DNA of 47,885 nt from Burkholderiales bacterium RIFCSPLOWO2_12_FULL_65_40 (GCA_001770955.1 MESL01000042.1:1-47885); one strand, 5' to 3'. Positions 34,326 to 46,305 are shown, counted from the first letter of the stretch. The notes: a model not told the origin generated them from the sequence alone. Numbers and translations are program-made.

Positions 34326-35348
34326 TCAGTGCAGCGAAGCGGGCTGAGTTGCCAGCAACCGGGCGGTCTGGCTGGGCTGCGTGGCGGCGTACAGCCCGAG
34401 CCGCACCATGGTGCGGTGGTTCAGCTCCACGGTGACCGCCGTGCGTGCCAGCGCCGACTGGATGCGGGGCTTGCCATGGGCAGTCGGGTGCAGCAGGGGC
34501 TCGCTCAGGTGGTTGTTGTTCCGGTCCAGCAGGCTGGCCACCACCGGCATGTTGGCCTTGTCGCTGCGGCGCAGCACCACGGCGATGTCGCCGTTGTCCA
34601 GCCGCACGAAGGTGCCGGGGGGGCACAGCCCCACGGTGCGCACCAGCACCAGGCCCACCTCGTCGCGCTCCTCGACCTCCTTGCCCACCAGCTCGCGCAC
34701 CGAATCGGTGGTGCTGCGGCCTGCGCGCGACTTGCGCGGACTGATCATGGCGGCGTAGCGGTCGATGGTGCCCAGGATGCGGGTGAGCCGGTCCACGGCG
34801 CCGAGCTGGGCCAGCGGGGTGCGTTCGGACACCCGCGCATGGTGCTGGCCCACCAGGTCAAGCCAGAGGTCGTTGGTGATGTGCAGCTGCTCCAGGATGT
34901 CCTGGCTGCGCATCGGGTGGGTGGCAATGGCGTCTTTCTGTGCCGAGCTGGGCGGCTCGCGCTGCCCGGCCAGTTCATCCTGCAGCTTCGTCATGCCGAT
35001 GTTCATGGTGAGCGCAGCGCGCACCAGGGCGTTGCGTTCATTGACAGGCAGCTCGAATTCGCGCGCCATGATGTGGCACAGCGTGCCGCACACCAGTGCG
35101 TGCGAGGTGCTGTAGCCCACGGTGGAGGTGGCCGCGAGCTGGAACATCAGGTACAGCGCTGCATCGATGTCGTGCGTCACCAGGTCCTGCAGCCACTGGT
35201 CGAACTGCCGAACCTTGCCCGCGAAGTCCTGCACATGCTGGGGCCGTGCCAGCAGCACCGACAGGCCCGACTCCAGGTCACCCCAGAGGCTCAGAAGATC
35301 CTCGTATTCCTCGTCGTGTGCCGCGCGAGCCAGATGCGAAGGGTGCAT
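34326..35348 (-). CDS. Degenerate HD-GYP/HD-domain protein
   Basis: 340 aa. An HD-GYP-like helical domain is recognisable from TSHALVCGTLCHIMAREFEL (His83), HPMRSQDILEQLHI (His144) and GQHHARV (His169-His170). The signature H-D pair, expected before I-G, is replaced by Met115-Asn116 (LTMNIGM), and no GYP triplet follows the HH. Metal-dependent c-di-GMP hydrolysis is therefore unlikely; a binding or adaptor role is plausible. The C-terminal part (from about residue 225) has a small beta-rich unit (GTFVRLDNGDIAVVLRRS). It is third in an operon after yajQ and a protease gene, five bases after the latter. Confidence 0.75.
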   Translation of the reverse strand: MHPSHLARAAHDEEYEDLLSLWGDLESGLSVLLARPQHVQDFAGKVRQFDQWLQDLVTHDIDAALYLMFQLAATSTVGYSTSHALVCGTLCHIMAREFELPVNERNALVRAALTMNIGMTKLQDELAGQREPPSSAQKDAIATHPMRSQDILEQLHITNDLWLDLVGQHHARVSERTPLAQLGAVDRLTRILGTIDRYAAMISPRKSRAGRSTTDSVRELVGKEVEERDEVGLVLVRTVGLCPPGTFVRLDNGDIAVVLRRSDKANMPVVASLLDRNNNHLSEPLLHPTAHGKPRIQSALARTAVTVELNHRTMVRLGLYAATQPSQTARLLATQPASLH

Positions 35349-35353
35349 GGTGT

Positions 35354-36007
35354 TCAGTGGCGCTTTTCCAGAACCATCTGGTCGTTGTTGCGGGTCATCT
35401 GGAACGATCCCAGAAAACTGTTGCCCAGCAGTACATAGGGCATGGCCTGGGGTGTGACGATGGCGTCCACATTGAAGACTTCAACCTCGCCGATGCGCAC
35501 CGAGTTCAGCCGGATGCGCCATCCCTGCGCCACGCCGTTGGCGGTGTTCATGCGCACGGGCTGGCCGGTCTGGTATTCCAGCCCCATGCGGTCGGCGTCG
35601 GGCTTGCCGATGGCCACCGTGGTGGCGCCCGTGTCCACCATGAACTGCATCACCCGCCCGTTGATCAGGCCCTGGTTCACAAAGTGGCCCCGGCTGTCGC
35701 TCATGAGGACGATCTTGCGGCCGCCACCGGCGCGCGCCCCCACGCTCACGGGCGCCTCGCCCAGGCGCACGGTGCTGCGCGTGCCCTTGATTTCGATCAC
35801 GGCCTCGTCGCGCCCCACAGAGAGCACCTTGACGCCCTGGTGGGTTTCGCCAGCGGCCACGCCCCGGGGCGCCGATCCATCCACGACCAGCAGGGCCTTG
35901 CTGCCCAGAACCCCCGCCAGCGAGACTGCCTGCGCCCAGGCCGCGCCCGGCGCCCACAAGGCGCCCGTCAGCAACACGGCGAGCAGGGCAGGGCGCGGCG
36001 AGGCCAT
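35354..36007 (-). CDS. Retropepsin-like aspartic protease (TIGR02281-type)
   Basis: 217-aa exported protein. N-terminal signal peptide cleaved near AWAQA. The active-site motif is FMVDTGATTVAI (Asp125), with the flap region YQTGQPVRMNTANGVAQG and the C-terminal VLLGNSFLGSFQ. This matches bacterial single-domain clan AA proteases that act as dimers. The first 95 residues form an extra beta-rich unit. It lies nine bases downstream of yajQ and five bases upstream of the HD-domain gene on the minus strand. Location (periplasm) is predicted; substrate unknown. Confidence 0.85.
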   Translation of the reverse strand: MASPRPALLAVLLTGALWAPGAAWAQAVSLAGVLGSKALLVVDGSAPRGVAAGETHQGVKVLSVGRDEAVIEIKGTRSTVRLGEAPVSVGARAGGGRKIVLMSDSRGHFVNQGLINGRVMQFMVDTGATTVAIGKPDADRMGLEYQTGQPVRMNTANGVAQGWRIRLNSVRIGEVEVFNVDAIVTPQAMPYVLLGNSFLGSFQMTRNNDQMVLEKRH

Positions 36008-36016
36008 GGACAGGGC

Positions 36017-36502
36017 TCAGTCGCGGAAGTTGTTGAACGACAGCGGCATGTCGGTGATGTCCTTGCGGATCAGCGCCATGGCGGCCTGCAGATCGTCACG
36101 CTTGGCACCGGTGACGCGCACCTTCTCGTCCTGGATGGCGGCCTGCACCTTGAGTTTGCTGTCCTTGAGGAGGCGCTGCAGTTTCTTGCCCAGCTCGGCG
36201 TCGATGCCGTTGCGCACCTTGATCACCTGCTTGACCTTGTCGCCGCCGATCTTCTGCGGCTTGCCGATGTCGAGGAAGCGCACGTCCACGTTGCGTTTGG
36301 TGAGCTTGTTGCGCAGCAGGTCCTCGACCTGGGTGAGCTGGAACTCGGCGTCGCCGAACAGGGTGATTTCCTTGTCCTTGAGTTCGACGGCGGCGGAGGT
36401 GCCCTTGAAGTCGAAGCGGGTGCCGATTTCCTTGGCCGCGTTCTCCACGGCATTCTTCACTTCGACGAAGTCGGCTTCACAAACGGTATCAAAAGACGGC
36501 AT
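36017..36502 (-). CDS. yajQ: YajQ family cyclic-di-GMP-binding protein
   Basis: 161 aa, full family length. It starts [20 protein letters not shown], a hallmark sequence, and contains [18 protein letters not shown] and [18 protein letters not shown] strands with a final [18 protein letters not shown]. Members bind c-di-GMP in Xanthomonas and Pseudomonas and affect virulence and phage functions there. ATG 36502 is the conserved start. It is the first gene of an operon with the retropepsin and the degenerate HD-domain genes, and is divergent from murB with 58 bp between start codons. Confidence 0.95.
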   Translation of the reverse strand: MPSFDTVCEADFVEVKNAVENAAKEIGTRFDFKGTSAAVELKDKEITLFGDAEFQLTQVEDLLRNKLTKRNVDVRFLDIGKPQKIGGDKVKQVIKVRNGIDAELGKKLQRLLKDSKLKVQAAIQDEKVRVTGAKRDDLQAAMALIRKDITDMPLSFNNFRD

Positions 36503-36560
36503 GGCGGGGTCATTCTCCAAAAAGCGGGTCGCAACCAGGCCCGGTGCGACAATCACGGCA

Positions 36561-37634
36561 ATGTTAGTCGAGAAAAACGCGTCCCTGCAGCCTTACAACA
36601 CCTTTGGCATCGTCGCGCGCGCCGAAACCCTGGTGCGCGTGCGTTCCGTCGAGGATCTGGAGGCGTTCCGGGCCGATCCCGTGCGGGGCCAGGCCCCGGT
36701 TTTCGTGCTCGGCGGGGGCAGCAACGTGGTCCTGACCGGTGACGTCAGCGGCGTGGTCCTCAAGGTGGAGATCCGGGGGCGGCGGTTGGTGCAGGAAACT
36801 CCCGGCGCCTGGATCGTCGAGGTGGGCGCGGGCGAGCCCTGGCACGACACCGTGGCCTGGACGCTGGCCCAGGGCTGGCCCGGGCTGGAGAACCTGGCCC
36901 TGATTCCGGGCACCGTGGGCGCTGCGCCCGTGCAGAACATCGGTGCCTATGGCGTGGAGCTTCAGGACCGCTTTGATTCACTCGACGCCCTGGACCTGGC
37001 CACCGGGCAGACCTTCACGCTCGACGCGGCCCAGTGCGCCTTCGGCTACCGCGACTCCGTGTTCAAGCACACGCCCGCGCAGTCCGGCGTGCCCGGCAGT
37101 CTTCCGCGCGGCATGGGGCTGGCGGGGCGGGCGGTCATCACGCGGGTGCGTTTTCGCCTGCCCAAGCCCTGGAAGCCGGAACTCGGTTACCTCGAACTGG
37201 AGCGCCGCGCCGCCGAGCTGGGAGGTGCGCAGCCCACGGCACAGCAGATTTTCGACTGGGTGTGCGAGATCCGCCGCGCCAAGCTGCCCGACCCGGCCGT
37301 GCTGGGCAATGCGGGCAGCTTCTTCAAGAACCCCACGGTCACGCCCGAGCAGTGCCAGGACATCATTGCGCGCGACCCGAAAATCGTGCACTACCCCATG
37401 CCCGACGGCAGCATCAAGCTGGCGGCGGGCTGGCTCATCGATGCCTGCGGCTGGAAGGGCAAGACGGTGGGCAAGGCGGCGGTGTACGAAAAGCAGGCCC
37501 TGGTGCTCGTCAACCGGGGCCACGGCCAGGACAGTGTGACCGGCGGCGAGGTCATGACCCTGGCCAAGGCGATCCAGACCAGCGTGTACGAGCGCTTCGG
37601 CATCCGGTTGGAGCCGGAACCCGTGGTGATTTGA
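36561..37634 (+). CDS. murB: UDP-N-acetylenolpyruvoylglucosamine reductase
   Basis: 357-aa flavoprotein completing UDP-MurNAc synthesis. Landmarks: [29 protein letters not shown] (FAD binding), [31 protein letters not shown] and [11 protein letters not shown] (the proton-donor Ser), with a C-terminal [12 protein letters not shown] domain. Length and the presence of the Tyr loop place it with type I (E. coli-like) MurB. The ATG at 36561 is the only good start. Its TGA is followed directly, without a spare base, by a 56-bp repeat and then a strong terminator shared with argG. Confidence 0.96.
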   Translation: MLVEKNASLQPYNTFGIVARAETLVRVRSVEDLEAFRADPVRGQAPVFVLGGGSNVVLTGDVSGVVLKVEIRGRRLVQETPGAWIVEVGAGEPWHDTVAWTLAQGWPGLENLALIPGTVGAAPVQNIGAYGVELQDRFDSLDALDLATGQTFTLDAAQCAFGYRDSVFKHTPAQSGVPGSLPRGMGLAGRAVITRVRFRLPKPWKPELGYLELERRAAELGGAQPTAQQIFDWVCEIRRAKLPDPAVLGNAGSFFKNPTVTPEQCQDIIARDPKIVHYPMPDGSIKLAAGWLIDACGWKGKTVGKAAVYEKQALVLVNRGHGQDSVTGGEVMTLAKAIQTSVYERFGIRLEPEPVVI

Positions 37635-37690
37635 TGCTATTAGATTAATAGCTAATGACGTTTTTGGCATAAGCGCTGGGGGCCAAAAAG
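37635..37690 (-). repeat. 56-bp dispersed hairpin element, copy 7 (reverse)
   Basis: Occupies exactly the bases between the murB stop codon and the following terminator. Minus-strand reading: CTTTTTGGCCCCCAGCGCTT and AGCTATTAATCTAATAGCA. The right arm is decayed. Confidence 0.85.
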
Positions 37691-37691
37691 A

Positions 37692-37727
37692 CCATGAAAA
37701 AACCGCCCGAGGGCGGTTTTTTCATGG
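37692..37727. terminator. Bidirectional intrinsic terminator between murB and argG
   Basis: Perfect 17-bp inverted repeat (37692-37708 and 37711-37727) built around AAAAAACCGCCC / GGGCGGTTTTTT, giving a GC stem with T-runs in both directions. It separates the convergent murB and argG genes. Confidence 0.95.
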
Positions 37728-37744
37728 CTGCGCGGGACGCAGGC

Positions 37745-39154
<1,410 letters not shown>

Positions 39155-39472
39155 TCAGCCGAAATGGCAGATGTAGTGGTAGGCCTCGGTCACGCGAATG
39201 TCGAACTTCGAGTTGCCGGGCACATTGAATTGCTCCCCGGCGGAGGACTTCACCCAGGTGTCGCTTCCGGCAAGCTTGTATTCGCACGATCCGGCCACGC
39301 ATTCCATGATCTCGGGCGCGCCGGTGTTGAACGTCAGCGTGGCGGGCAGCACGACGCCGACCGATTTCTTCGTCCCATCGGGGAAGGTGATGCCGTGGCT
39401 CACGCACTTGCCGTCAAAGTACACATTGGCCTGGGTGGTGACGGACACGCCGTCGATTTTTTCGGTGGTCAT
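39155..39472 (-). CDS. ppnP: Pyrimidine/purine nucleoside phosphorylase PpnP (DUF1255)
   Basis: 105-aa single-domain cupin. YFDGKCVSHGITFPDGTKKSVGVVLPATL and MECVAGSCEYKL match the DUF1255/YaiE family, and the usual C-terminal FNVPGNSKFDIRVTEAYHYICHFG is intact. Family members phosphorolyse several nucleosides in E. coli. ATG 39472 is the first start. The gene precedes argG on the minus strand, separated by the 56-bp element; whether they are co-transcribed is unknown. Confidence 0.93.
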   Translation of the reverse strand: MTTEKIDGVSVTTQANVYFDGKCVSHGITFPDGTKKSVGVVLPATLTFNTGAPEIMECVAGSCEYKLAGSDTWVKSSAGEQFNVPGNSKFDIRVTEAYHYICHFG

Positions 39473-39556
39473 GGAAGGGGGAGGTGGTGCAGAGACAAAC
39501 CTTGGATTTTAGGGCACTGGCCCCGGGGCGTCCCGCATCTGCGGTCGCCCAAAAGG

Positions 39557-39579
39557 AAAGAGCCCGCTGGGGGCTCTTT
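39557..39579 (-). terminator. Intrinsic terminator of the glycine-zipper gene
   Basis: AAAGAGCCC (39557-39565) and GGGCTCTTT (39571-39579) are perfect nine-base arms with a five-base loop, followed on the minus strand by CCTTTT. It lies 17 bases after the stop of the gene at 39597. Confidence 0.8.
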
Positions 39580-39596
39580 CTGAATGGGGGCAGGGT

Positions 39597-40265
39597 TCAG
39601 CGATCGTAGGGGTTGTAGCGGTGTGACGGGTAGGGCTGGCGATGGCGATACCGGTCCTGCTCGTAGCCGTACTCGATGATCGTCACGCCCGGGTTGCCCT
39701 GGGGCGCGGCATAGGGCGAGGTCACCACTCCCGGCTGCGCGTAGCCGCTCTGGCCGTAGGGGTCGGGCTGGGTGGAATAGGTCTGGCCGTAGGGCGCGTT
39801 GTGGGTCAGGGGTTGCACCTGTACAGGGATGTAGCGCCCGGGGTCCGTGGCCGTCTGTGTGGTGTATTGGCGGCCCGCGTATTCATACAGCACGTTGTAG
39901 CCCACGGTGCGGTTTTCGTAGGTGGTTTCGGTACCGCAGCGTTGCACGGTCTCGTAGCCGGGGCGTCCCTGCCCCTCGATGTGGTTGCCGAGCACGGCCC
40001 CGCCGATCACGCCCAGTGCCGTGGCGGCTGCGCGCCCACTGCCCTTGCCGATGGCGTTGCCCGCAGCGCCTCCGGCAATGGCTCCCAGCACGGCGCCACC
40101 GCCCGTGGTGTTCTGGCCGCTGTAGACGGTTTCGTTGGTGCAGACCTGCCGGGGATAGGCCACCTGCTGCACGATGGGCGTGGCCGACAGTACGCGTCCC
40201 TGCTCCTGCGCGGCAGCCAGGCCCGCTGTGCTGGCGATGATGGAAAACAGAACCAGTTTTTTCAT
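39597..40265 (-). CDS. Glycine-zipper (SlyB/17-kDa antigen-like) envelope protein
   Basis: 222 aa. Signal peptide KKLVLFSIIASTAGLAAAQ (no lipobox), then a glycine-zipper 2TM segment GGGAVLGAIAGGAAGNAIGK and GVIGGAVLGNHIEG around residues 54-97. A Cys pair (about 42 and 110) brackets the zipper. The C-terminal half is Tyr/Pro/Gln-rich and low-complexity, ending RYRHRQPYPSHRYNPYDR. Members of this family sit in the outer membrane or periplasm and have been linked to envelope integrity. Start ATG 40265 has AAAGGCG upstream. It has its own terminator. Confidence 0.82.
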   Translation of the reverse strand: MKKLVLFSIIASTAGLAAAQEQGRVLSATPIVQQVAYPRQVCTNETVYSGQNTTGGGAVLGAIAGGAAGNAIGKGSGRAAATALGVIGGAVLGNHIEGQGRPGYETVQRCGTETTYENRTVGYNVLYEYAGRQYTTQTATDPGRYIPVQVQPLTHNAPYGQTYSTQPDPYGQSGYAQPGVVTSPYAAPQGNPGVTIIEYGYEQDRYRHRQPYPSHRYNPYDR

Positions 40266-40381
40266 GGAAGAACGCCTTTCAGGTTGTCTGTTCGTAACGC
40301 GCCAGACTGGTGAAAAGTTTAGTGGGGGCCCGCAAACAGTGCGCATGTGCCCCGTAAACTTGCGTAAGGAAATGTGCATTT

Positions 40382-40768
40382 TCAAACGGTTGCGCCGTTT
40401 TGCACCGGTTCGCTCCATTGCGCAGCGTCAAATCCCACCGTGACGCGCAGGGTGCCCTCCTGGCGCCATTCCACCACGGGGCGCTTGATGATGCTGGGTT
40501 GCTCCAGCATCAGCGCGCGGGCGCTGGGCGCGTCGTGCACGGCGGCTTGGGTGGCTGCATCGAGCTTGCGCCAGGTGGTGCCCTGGCGGTTGAGCAGCTT
40601 TTCCCAGCCCGCCTGCTCCAGCCAGTGGCTCAGTGCCTCCGGCGGAACGCCCAGCTTCTTGAAATCATGAAAACGGTGTTCCAGGCCGCGCGCCGTGAGC
40701 CAGGCGCGGGATTTCCTGACGGTGTCGCAGTTGGCGATGCCATAGAGGGTGATGTCCGGGTTTTTCAT
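40382..40768 (-). CDS. ArsC/Spx-like (YffB-type) thioredoxin-fold protein
   Basis: 128 aa. ITLYGIANCDTVRKSRAWL carries a single Cys in the position of the ArsC/Spx redox motif (C-D-T-V instead of C-x-x-C). The family blocks HRFHDFKKLGVP and IKRPVVEW (the R-P-V/I motif) are present. The YffB/ArsC-related branch is widespread in proteobacteria and its function is not established; a glutathione-dependent thiol reductase role has been proposed. ATG 40768 is the conserved start. It is divergent from folC with 47 bp between start codons. Confidence 0.85.
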   Translation of the reverse strand: MKNPDITLYGIANCDTVRKSRAWLTARGLEHRFHDFKKLGVPPEALSHWLEQAGWEKLLNRQGTTWRKLDAATQAAVHDAPSARALMLEQPSIIKRPVVEWRQEGTLRVTVGFDAAQWSEPVQNGATV

Positions 40769-40815
40769 GCCGCCATCATGCGACAGGCGGATGCTGGGCG
40801 ACAATCCCGGGCTGT

Positions 40816-42141
40816 ATGCATACGAAGATTCACTCCCTGGAAGGCTGGCTTGCGCACTGCGAACGCCTGCACCCGCACAACATCGACATGGGTCTGGAAC
40901 GGGTGAGCGAGGTGGCACGCCGCATGGCGCTGCGCTTTGACTGCCCCGTCATCACCGTGGCGGGCACCAATGGCAAGGGCTCGACCTGCGCCATGATCGA
41001 GGCCATCGCCCTGGAGGCGGGCTACCGCACGGGGGTGTATTCGTCGCCGCACCTGGTGCACTTCCAGGAGCGCTGCCGCATCCATGGCGACATCGTCGCC
41101 GCCGAGGCGCTGCTGGAGCATTTTGCGGCCGTGGAGAGTGCGCGCACGCTCAACGGCAACGATATTTCGCTGACCTACTTCGAGTTCACCACGCTGGCCA
41201 TCCTGCGCCTGATGAGCCATTCGCTGCTCGACGTGGCCATTCTGGAGGTGGGACTGGGCGGGCGGCTGGACGCCACCAACATCGTGGACGCCGATTGCGC
41301 GGTCATCACCAGCATCGACATCGACCATGTTGAATTTCTTGGCCCCGACCGCGAGAGCATCGGGCGCGAGAAGGCCGGCATCATGCGCACCGGGCGTCCG
41401 GTGGTGGTCAGCGACCCGGTGCCGCCGCAGAGCGTGATCGACCATGCGCGCGAGATTGGCGCGGATCTCTGGCGCTTCGGGCAGGATTTCAATTTCTCCG
41501 GGGATAAACAGCAGTGGGGCTGGGCCGGCCGGGGGCGGCGCTACGCGGGCATGGCCTACCCGGCGCTGCGCGGCGCCAACCAGCTTGTCAACGCCTCGGG
41601 AGCCCTGGCCGCGCTGGTGGCGCTGCGCGATCGCCTTCCCGTCACCGCTCAGGCGGTGCGCAATGGCCTGTCGCTGGTGGAGTTGCCCGGGCGCTTCCAG
41701 ATCATTCCGGGCCAGCCGACGTTGGTGCTCGATGTCGCGCACAACCCGCATTCGGTAGCAGCGCTGACAGCCAACCTGGACGCCATGGGGTATTTTCCGA
41801 CTACCCATGCCGTGCTGGGCGCCATGGCCGACAAGGATCTGGGGGCCATGCTGGCCAAGATCGGGCCGGTGGTGGACCGCTGGTATTTCACCGATCTGCC
41901 CACGCCCCGGGCCGAAAGCGCCGCCGGACTGCAGCAGAAGTGGAATGCGCTGCAGATCGTCGCGGGAGGCCGGCGTGAGGTGGCTACCAGCACCCATGCC
42001 AACCCTGCGGACGCCTTGCAGGCGGCCATATCTGCGGCCGACCCCGCTGATAGAATCATCGTCTTTGGCTCCTTCCATACGGTGGGTGGTGTGCTGCTGA
42101 ACGGTGTGCCACGCCTGCAGGCCAAGCATCTGGGCACCTAG
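40816..42141 (+). CDS. folC: Bifunctional folylpolyglutamate/dihydrofolate synthase
   Basis: 441 aa, Mur-ligase superfamily; adds glutamates to dihydropteroate and folates. ATP P-loop VAGTNGKGSTCAM, then SSPHLVHFQERCRI, LEVGLGGRLDATNIVD and TSIDIDHVEFLGPDRESIGREKAG are standard folC blocks; the C-terminal domain contains LDVAHNPHSVAAL. The ATG at 40816 is the first start. It opens the block folC-SPOR-cvpA-purF; this order with accD upstream is common in proteobacteria, although accD is not in this position here. Confidence 0.95.
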   Translation: MHTKIHSLEGWLAHCERLHPHNIDMGLERVSEVARRMALRFDCPVITVAGTNGKGSTCAMIEAIALEAGYRTGVYSSPHLVHFQERCRIHGDIVAAEALLEHFAAVESARTLNGNDISLTYFEFTTLAILRLMSHSLLDVAILEVGLGGRLDATNIVDADCAVITSIDIDHVEFLGPDRESIGREKAGIMRTGRPVVVSDPVPPQSVIDHAREIGADLWRFGQDFNFSGDKQQWGWAGRGRRYAGMAYPALRGANQLVNASGALAALVALRDRLPVTAQAVRNGLSLVELPGRFQIIPGQPTLVLDVAHNPHSVAALTANLDAMGYFPTTHAVLGAMADKDLGAMLAKIGPVVDRWYFTDLPTPRAESAAGLQQKWNALQIVAGGRREVATSTHANPADALQAAISAADPADRIIVFGSFHTVGGVLLNGVPRLQAKHLGT

Positions 42142-42155
42142 GTATCTGCAACTCC

Positions 42156-42935
42156 ATGGCATTTTTCAAGTTTCGGTGGCCCGGCCAGAAGGAGCAGGGC
42201 GTCAAGGTGTCGAAACCTGTGCGCCCCGTTCGTGCCGAGAGCATCGAGGTGATGCGTCGGCGTGCGCGACACCGGTTGATCGGTGCCGCCCTGCTGGTCC
42301 TGCTGGGCGTGGTGGGCTTTCCCATTCTTTTCGATACCCAGCCCCGTCCGATCCCTGTCGATATCACGATCGAGATCCCGGATCGCAACAAGGTGGCCCC
42401 GCTGGTGGTTCCGGCGGCTGCGCCGGCGGGAGCGGTCAAACCCGCTGCCAGCCAGCCTGCCACGCGCGCTCAGGAGCGCCCGACGCAGGTGGCAGCGGTC
42501 TCCTCGGGCGATGTGGCAGCCAAAAGCGCGTCCGCACCCGAGGTGGCGCCGCCCAAGCCGCGCATCGAAGCCAAACCCGAGGCCAAGCCGGCGCCCGTGG
42601 CGGAACCCCGTCCGTCCAACAGCGATGACGCAGCCCGGGCTCGCTCCTTGCTGGAGGGCCGTCCGGCCGTGCCTGCGGCTGTTGCCGCGCCTTCATTACC
42701 AGACAATGGCCGCTTCATTGTGCAGATCGGTGCCTTTGCGGAGGCGGACAAGGCACGCGAAGTGCGCCTGAAGCTGGAACGGGCCGGGATCAAGACTTAC
42801 ACCCATGTGATTGAAACCCCGGACGGCAAGCGCATCCGGGTGCGTGTGGGGCCGTTTGACGGCAAGGCCGAGGCCGAGAAGGCTGCGGCGCGCATCAAGG
42901 GGCTGAACTTGCCGGTGTCGATTTTGTTGCTGTGA
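42156..42935 (+). CDS. SPOR domain cell-division protein (DedD-like)
   Basis: 259 aa. A basic cytoplasmic N-terminus, one membrane segment (LIGAALLVLLGVVGFPILF, about 41-59), a Pro/Ala/Lys-rich periplasmic linker, and a C-terminal SPOR domain (about 186-259: FIVQIGAFAEADKAREVRLKLE through RVRVGPFDGKAEAEKAAARI). SPOR domains bind denuded peptidoglycan at the septum, and this architecture and position between folC and cvpA match dedD. It lies 14 bp after folC. Confidence 0.9.
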   Translation: MAFFKFRWPGQKEQGVKVSKPVRPVRAESIEVMRRRARHRLIGAALLVLLGVVGFPILFDTQPRPIPVDITIEIPDRNKVAPLVVPAAAPAGAVKPAASQPATRAQERPTQVAAVSSGDVAAKSASAPEVAPPKPRIEAKPEAKPAPVAEPRPSNSDDAARARSLLEGRPAVPAAVAAPSLPDNGRFIVQIGAFAEADKAREVRLKLERAGIKTYTHVIETPDGKRIRVRVGPFDGKAEAEKAAARIKGLNLPVSILLL

Positions 42936-42951
42936 ACCGGATGGCCTTTGC

Positions 42952-43440
42952 ATGGCAGCCCTTGACTGGATTTTTGTGGCCCTGTTGCTGGCGTCCATGC
43001 TGATAGGGGCATGGCGCGGGCTGGTCTACGAGGTGTTGTCGCTGGCGGGCTGGGTGGTGGCTTTTTTGGTGGCGCAGTGGTTTGCGGCGGACGCTGCGGC
43101 ATGGTTGCCAATGGATGGCGCACAGGAGACGGTGCGGTATGCCGCAGGGTTTATCCTGGTGTTCGTGGTGGCCATTTTTGCCTGTGGCTTCCTGGCGTGG
43201 CTGGGCAAAAAACTGGTGGAGGCTGTGGGCCTGCGGCCGGTCGATCGCACGCTGGGGGCCGCGTTTGGCGTGCTGCGCGGCGTCGTTGTGCTGTTGGTGC
43301 TGGTGGTGATGGCGGGTCTGACGCAACTCCACGAGGCCGATTGGTGGCAGGAATCCCGGGGGGCGGCGCTGTTGTCGGGCGTTCTCAACGAGTTGAAGCC
43401 GGTGTTGCCGCAGGAATTGGGGAAACATCTTCCGGCGTGA
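42952..43440 (+). CDS. cvpA: CvpA family inner-membrane protein
   Basis: 162 aa with four hydrophobic segments. The N-terminal ALDWIFVALLLASMLIGAWRG and LSLAGWVVAFLVAQWFA, then GFILVFVVAIFACGFLAWLG and the family motif GLRPVDRTLGAAFGVLRG are all typical. In enterobacteria CvpA is needed for colicin V production, and the gene lies in the purF operon. Here it lies 16 bp after the SPOR gene and 92 bp before purF. Confidence 0.92.
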   Translation: MAALDWIFVALLLASMLIGAWRGLVYEVLSLAGWVVAFLVAQWFAADAAAWLPMDGAQETVRYAAGFILVFVVAIFACGFLAWLGKKLVEAVGLRPVDRTLGAAFGVLRGVVVLLVLVVMAGLTQLHEADWWQESRGAALLSGVLNELKPVLPQELGKHLPA

Positions 43441-43458
43441 ATCGATGGATGGAGTGGA

Positions 43459-43515
43459 TGGATGGGCCTGTGCCCGGCCATCCAGCGTAGTGGTGCGATG
43501 CGGGACGGGTCCCGC
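43459..43515 (+). promoter_or_regulatory. Two hairpins in the purF leader
   Basis: Hairpin 1: TGGATGG-G-CC (43459-43468) with GGCCATCCA (43476-43484), one-base bulge. Hairpin 2: GCGGGAC (43500-43506) with GTCCCGC (43509-43515), two-base loop. Neither has a T-run; they could affect read-through or translation of purF. Confidence 0.45.
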
Positions 43516-43532
43516 AAATGGATGGAATACAT

Positions 43533-45038
<1,506 letters not shown>

Positions 45039-45093
45039 AATTGCCGTTTCACCACCCGTTATCTGCCACCACCCAACGCAAAGGTTTTGATTC

Positions 45094-46305
45094 ATGAGCC
45101 ACGAATTGCCGGAAGGCCTGCACCCTGACACGCTGGCCGTGCGCCAGGCTGTGCCGCGCAGCGTCTACGGTGAGAACTCCGAGGCGCTCTACCTCACGAG
45201 CAGCTTTGTTCAGCCCGACGCTGCAACGGCCGCCCGCCGTTTTGCGGGCGAGGAAGAAGGCTACACCTACTCGCGCACTTCCAACCCCACGGTCACGAGC
45301 TTCGAACAACGCCTGGCGGCCCTCGAAGGCACCGAAACCGCCATCGGCACGTCCAGCGGCATGTCCGCGATCCTGCTGATGTGCCTGGGCCTGCTCAAGG
45401 CCGGCGATCATGTGATCTGTTCGCAGTCGATGTTCGGCTCCACGATCAAGCTCATCGGCAGCGAGTTCGCGCGTTTCGGCGTGCAGTCCAGCTTCGTGCC
45501 GCAAACCGACACTGCAGCCTGGAAGGCCGCGCTGCGTCCGGAGACGCGCCTTCTGTTCGCCGAGACGCCCACCAATCCGCTGACTGATCTGTGCGACATC
45601 CGCGAATTGGCCGACATTGCGCACGCTGCGGGTGTTCTGCTGGCCGTAGACAACTGCTTCGCCTCTCCCGCGCTGCAGCGCCCTGCCAGCCTAGGGGCCG
45701 ATCTGGTCATCCATTCGGGAACCAAGTTCCTCGATGGCCAGGGCCGGGTGATGGCCGGAGCCGTGTGCGGCCCGCGCGCCATCATTGACGACAAGCTGGC
45801 CCCGCTGATCCGCAGCGCCGGCATGAACCTCTCGCCGTTCAATGCCTGGGTGGTGCTCAAGGGCCTGGAAACCCTGAACATCCGCATGCAGGCCCAAAGC
45901 GCCAATGCCCTGCAACTGGCCACCTGGCTGGAGGCGCACCCGCAGGTGGCGCGTGTCTATTACCCCGGCCTCGCGTCGCACCCGCAGCACGCGCTGGCCA
46001 TGCGCCAGCAGTCGGGTCTGGGCGGTGCCGTGCTGTCGTTCGACGTGCGCTCCAGTGACCCCGCCTCGGGTCGCGCGCGGGCGTTCCATGTCATCGACAG
46101 CACGCGGGTGTGCAGCATCACCGCCAACCTGGGCGATACCAAGACCACCATCACCCACCCCGCCAGCACCTCGCACGGGCGTCTTTCCGAAGAGCAACGC
46201 CAGTCGGCTGGCCTTGGCCAGGGGCTGGTCCGCGTGGCCGTGGGCCTGGAGCACATTGACGACCTGAAGACCGACCTCGCACGGGGTCTGGACTCCCTGA
46301 CATGA
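45094..46305 (+). CDS. metZ: O-succinylhomoserine sulfhydrylase
   Basis: 403-aa PLP enzyme of the cystathionine gamma-synthase family, forming homocysteine by direct sulfhydrylation. The Schiff-base lysine is Lys211 in [19 protein letters not shown]. Other blocks are [30 protein letters not shown] and the C-terminal [14 protein letters not shown]. Placing as metZ rather than metB or metY rests on the overall pattern and on the purF-metZ neighbourhood common in Pseudomonas and betaproteobacteria. Its stop overlaps the gltX start (ATGA). Confidence 0.92.
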   Translation: MSHELPEGLHPDTLAVRQAVPRSVYGENSEALYLTSSFVQPDAATAARRFAGEEEGYTYSRTSNPTVTSFEQRLAALEGTETAIGTSSGMSAILLMCLGLLKAGDHVICSQSMFGSTIKLIGSEFARFGVQSSFVPQTDTAAWKAALRPETRLLFAETPTNPLTDLCDIRELADIAHAAGVLLAVDNCFASPALQRPASLGADLVIHSGTKFLDGQGRVMAGAVCGPRAIIDDKLAPLIRSAGMNLSPFNAWVVLKGLETLNIRMQAQSANALQLATWLEAHPQVARVYYPGLASHPQHALAMRQQSGLGGAVLSFDVRSSDPASGRARAFHVIDSTRVCSITANLGDTKTTITHPASTSHGRLSEEQRQSAGLGQGLVRVAVGLEHIDDLKTDLARGLDSLT

